Assembly (NCBI GenBank): GCA_013365325.1
Contig: JABVXV010000458.1
Coordinates: 1-39,147, forward strand
DNA length: 39,147 nucleotides
Origin: Dipetalonema caudispina
Lineage: Eukaryota > Nematoda > Chromadorea > Rhabditida > Onchocercidae
Direction: 5' to 3'
Position numbers and translations under genes: made by a program. A model generated the notes under the pieces. It was given only the letters and a program-made list of their open reading frames with translations, searched no databases and was not told where the DNA came from. This document shows, piece after piece, positions 36,933-39,147 of the stretch (the first letter of the stretch is position 1; every line of letters begins with the position of its first letter).

Positions 36933-37024
36933 ATGATGATGATGATGATGATGATATGATGATATGATGACAGTGGTGCTATTGATGATATGATAATAAT
37001 AATAATAATAATGATAATAATGAT
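36933..37024. repeat. (GAT)n then (AAT)n tracts
   Basis: ATGATG repeats at about 36933-36972 are followed, after a short unique spacer, by AAT/GATAAT repeats. Confidence 0.9.
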
Positions 37025-37263
37025 AGGTTACATAACACATGTGAGACAATATGTGTATACCCAACCTGATGGCATTTTTATAAATCACTTTTAAGAAAGA
37101 AAAAAAAAAAAATTGAATTAAAAAACAACGATAAAGATGCATACATATATATATATATTTTCTACAGGAGGAAGAAAATAAGTGGACAGACAGACACGGA
37201 TCGATTATTATGAGTGGAAATTATGAATAGTTATTTGAATAAAGAAATGAAAAGAGAGGAAGG

Positions 37264-37424
37264 GAAGAGAGAGAGAGAGAGAGAGAGGAGGTTCAAAGAG
37301 GAGGAAAAAAAAAACGGGAACGATTCTATGGATCGTTTATAATTTTTGCATTGCTGTAAGAAAGTAAACTTTTCTCGTTTTCCTGTGAGGAAACCGTGAT
37401 ATGGTTGTATATATATATATATGT

Positions 37425-37461
<37 letters not shown>

Positions 37462-37690
37462 AGCTGTGTGTCAATGTGCATGTGATTATAAGCTTTCGTA
37501 CTGGTTCAACTAAACTTTTCCTCTATTTCTTCATCTTCTTCTTGCCTGTTGTAATATATATGTATGTGTGTGTGTGTATGTATGTATGTATGTATGCATG
37601 TGTGTATGTGTAGATGAATTAAAATGATTATTAGTAGCTGTAGATATATGATAGTGAGAGGAATGAAAGGAAGAAACTATGATGAATACG

Positions 37691-37742
<52 letters not shown>

Positions 37743-37760
37743 CTATTATCATATAGTATT
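37264..37760. repeat. Microsatellite cluster: (GA)n, (TA)n(GT)n, (GTAT)n, (ATT)n
   Basis: GA at 37264-37288, TA/GT at about 37408-37460, GTAT/GTGT at about 37561-37612, and ATT/ATC at about 37690-37750, separated by short unique sequence. After it, TATTATCGATGG is directly repeated at about 37766-37792. Confidence 0.93.
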
Positions 37761-37929
37761 AGTCTATTATCGATGGCCTATTATCGATGGTATAAGTTGG
37801 ATAGGAAGATGATATAGAATTTTTGGGATCAAAATGATATAAGGGAGATAGAAACAGGCGGTAACAGGTGAGTAAGAATTTAAAACATTTAGCTAAGAGG
37901 GATTTCAAGTAAAGTGATGCAGAACGAAA

Positions 37930-38090
37930 GGAAATGATAGCTAAAAGAGAAAAGAGAGAGAGAGAAAAAAAAAAGAGGAAGACGAAGAAGAAGAAGAAGG
38001 AGGAGGAGGAGGAGAAGGAGGAGGAGGAGAAGGAGAAGGATGAAAAGAAGAAGGATGATAAGGATAAGGATAAGAATGATGATGAAGACT
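37930..38090. repeat. Purine tract of GAA/GGA/GAT repeats
   Basis: Nearly all purine on the + strand for about 150 bases. It translates to a Lys/Glu-only frame, which is a property of the repeat. Long purine mirror tracts of this kind can form triplex (H-DNA) structures. Confidence 0.9.
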
Positions 38091-38130
38091 ACAACAACTG
38101 TAAAATAACAGAAGGCACACACTAAAACTT

Positions 38131-39025
38131 AACTATCCCAAGAGAATCATTGTGTGTTGTGCATTTGAACTAAACATAATTCGAAATGGCTTTCAGTTTA
38201 GTAGTTTAGTTTTAGTTCAGTTAGAATGAAATGATGTTATGGAAGGATGGATAATACACCTTCCCTTCTCTTATTCTTTGCTAAATTATATTTAATCAGT
38301 CTGTTCCATTTCAATTCAATGATTTGTTGTTAAAGAAAAGAAAAAAAAAAAAGAAAAAAAAAAGAGAAAAAAAGGGTTCAACCTGAAGAAGTAAAAGTTA
38401 AGATTGTGAAATGATGCCGCAAAGTTTTATAACAATATTTCATATAACAGTGCTTCACATCTTTACTTCTTTCTCTCTTTTAAACTTCCAATCTACCTTT
38501 ATCCCTTTTCTTCTTCCCTTGAAAATTAGTTGTAGGGAAAGAAGTTGCAAGGAGGAAGAGGGCAAAGGGGAAGCTTTTCACTTGCCTGTAGACAGAAGAT
38601 GATAATTGAGGGAACAGAAGGAATAGAAATCTTGATGATGATCTACTGCTGACGGTAAGTAGTGTGATGCCTATCTGCACCCTTTACTTCATCCATATAT
38701 TCAGGATCCCACTAACTACAACAACGATTCGATCTTTCATCTTCATCATCATTATCATTATTATTACCACTGCTATTGTTATCATTATTTACATTGATTT
38801 ATAATGTTACAGTTTTATTCGGTATTTATTCTATTCTTTCATTATCCAATAACCAGTTGAAATTCTATTAGACATATTTGAAAATTCCGTAAAGAATCAA
38901 TTCAATCTTTTTTTTCCTTTTTCTTTCTTTCTCTCTTTTTGCCTTTTCCCTCTAATACATTTAAACTTTGATAAATTACGATCATTTGCAAACAGTTGTA
39001 TCAACATGAGTATCTCAATATTTGC
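38131..39025 (+). other. Unique sequence with a possible 5' exon ending at a strong donor
   Basis: GACG|GTAAGTAG at 38654-38655 is a strong splice-donor match. Upstream, an ATG frame at 38411-38602 (MMPQSFITIFHITVLH...) ends before it, so any exon here would be largely untranslated. ATC/ATT trinucleotides lie at about 38740-38790. No gene is claimed. Confidence 0.25.

Positions 39026-39147
<122 letters not shown>

Noticed and set aside
37934..38125. Lys/Glu-rich 63-codon frame
   Set aside because: Produced by the GAA/GGA purine repeat; no splice, start-context or poly(A) support.

Overview
The window looks like nuclear DNA of a nematode, probably a clade III / filarial-type species (the lineage is inferred; no ribosomal or mitochondrial marker is present). 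It is very AT-rich. Genes are cut by many introns whose 3' ends read TTTCAG or TTTTAG, and one gene has a likely trans-splice acceptor just before its ATG. Long AT-rich non-coding stretches are full of microsatellites, and the window begins and ends inside (ATT)n/(AAT)n runs, as a contig broken at repeats would.

Left part (387-16724, + strand): the 3' portion of an LRCH gene (leucine-rich repeats plus calponin-homology domain). I traced 15 exons with consistent reading phase. They encode leucine-rich repeats, a linker and long Ser/Thr/Asn-rich region, and a CH domain split over three exons. The last CH exon (16545-16724) lies beyond a 4.2 kb intron. The 5' end is missing. Two alternative 3' ends are visible: an intron-retention form that stops before the CH domain, and a possible alternative last exon (14589-14699) encoding a membrane-spanning tail, near a cluster of GCATG motifs. 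On the opposite strand inside the last intron sits a compact two-exon gene (14868-15169) for a 70-residue single-pass membrane protein I do not recognise.

Middle part (18740-22392, - strand): a complete seven-exon zinc transporter of the cation diffusion facilitator / SLC30 (ZnT2/3/4/8, nematode CDF-2/TTM-1-like) family, 354 aa, convergent with LRCH. Its upstream region has a likely spliced-leader acceptor and four TGATAA GATA sites in 125 bp. One intron holds a decayed copy of part of its TM5 exon in which both metal-binding residues of that helix are lost.

Next (23264-24709, - strand): a 481-codon open frame made almost entirely of about 50 diverged copies of a 27-bp unit, encoding a nonapeptide repeat (consensus N-S/L-V-H-V-I-R-T-G). 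All length changes are multiples of three, and the reverse strand is not kept open. This is the most unusual element here, and I recognise no family.

Right part (24722-39147): mostly gene-poor. I see one weak two-exon candidate (25179-25450), two short single-exon candidates (29167-29355 + and 30360-30539 -), a possible splice donor near 38654, and many microsatellites, densest at 35.6-38.1 kb. I found no tRNA, rRNA, CRISPR array or recognisable transposon.
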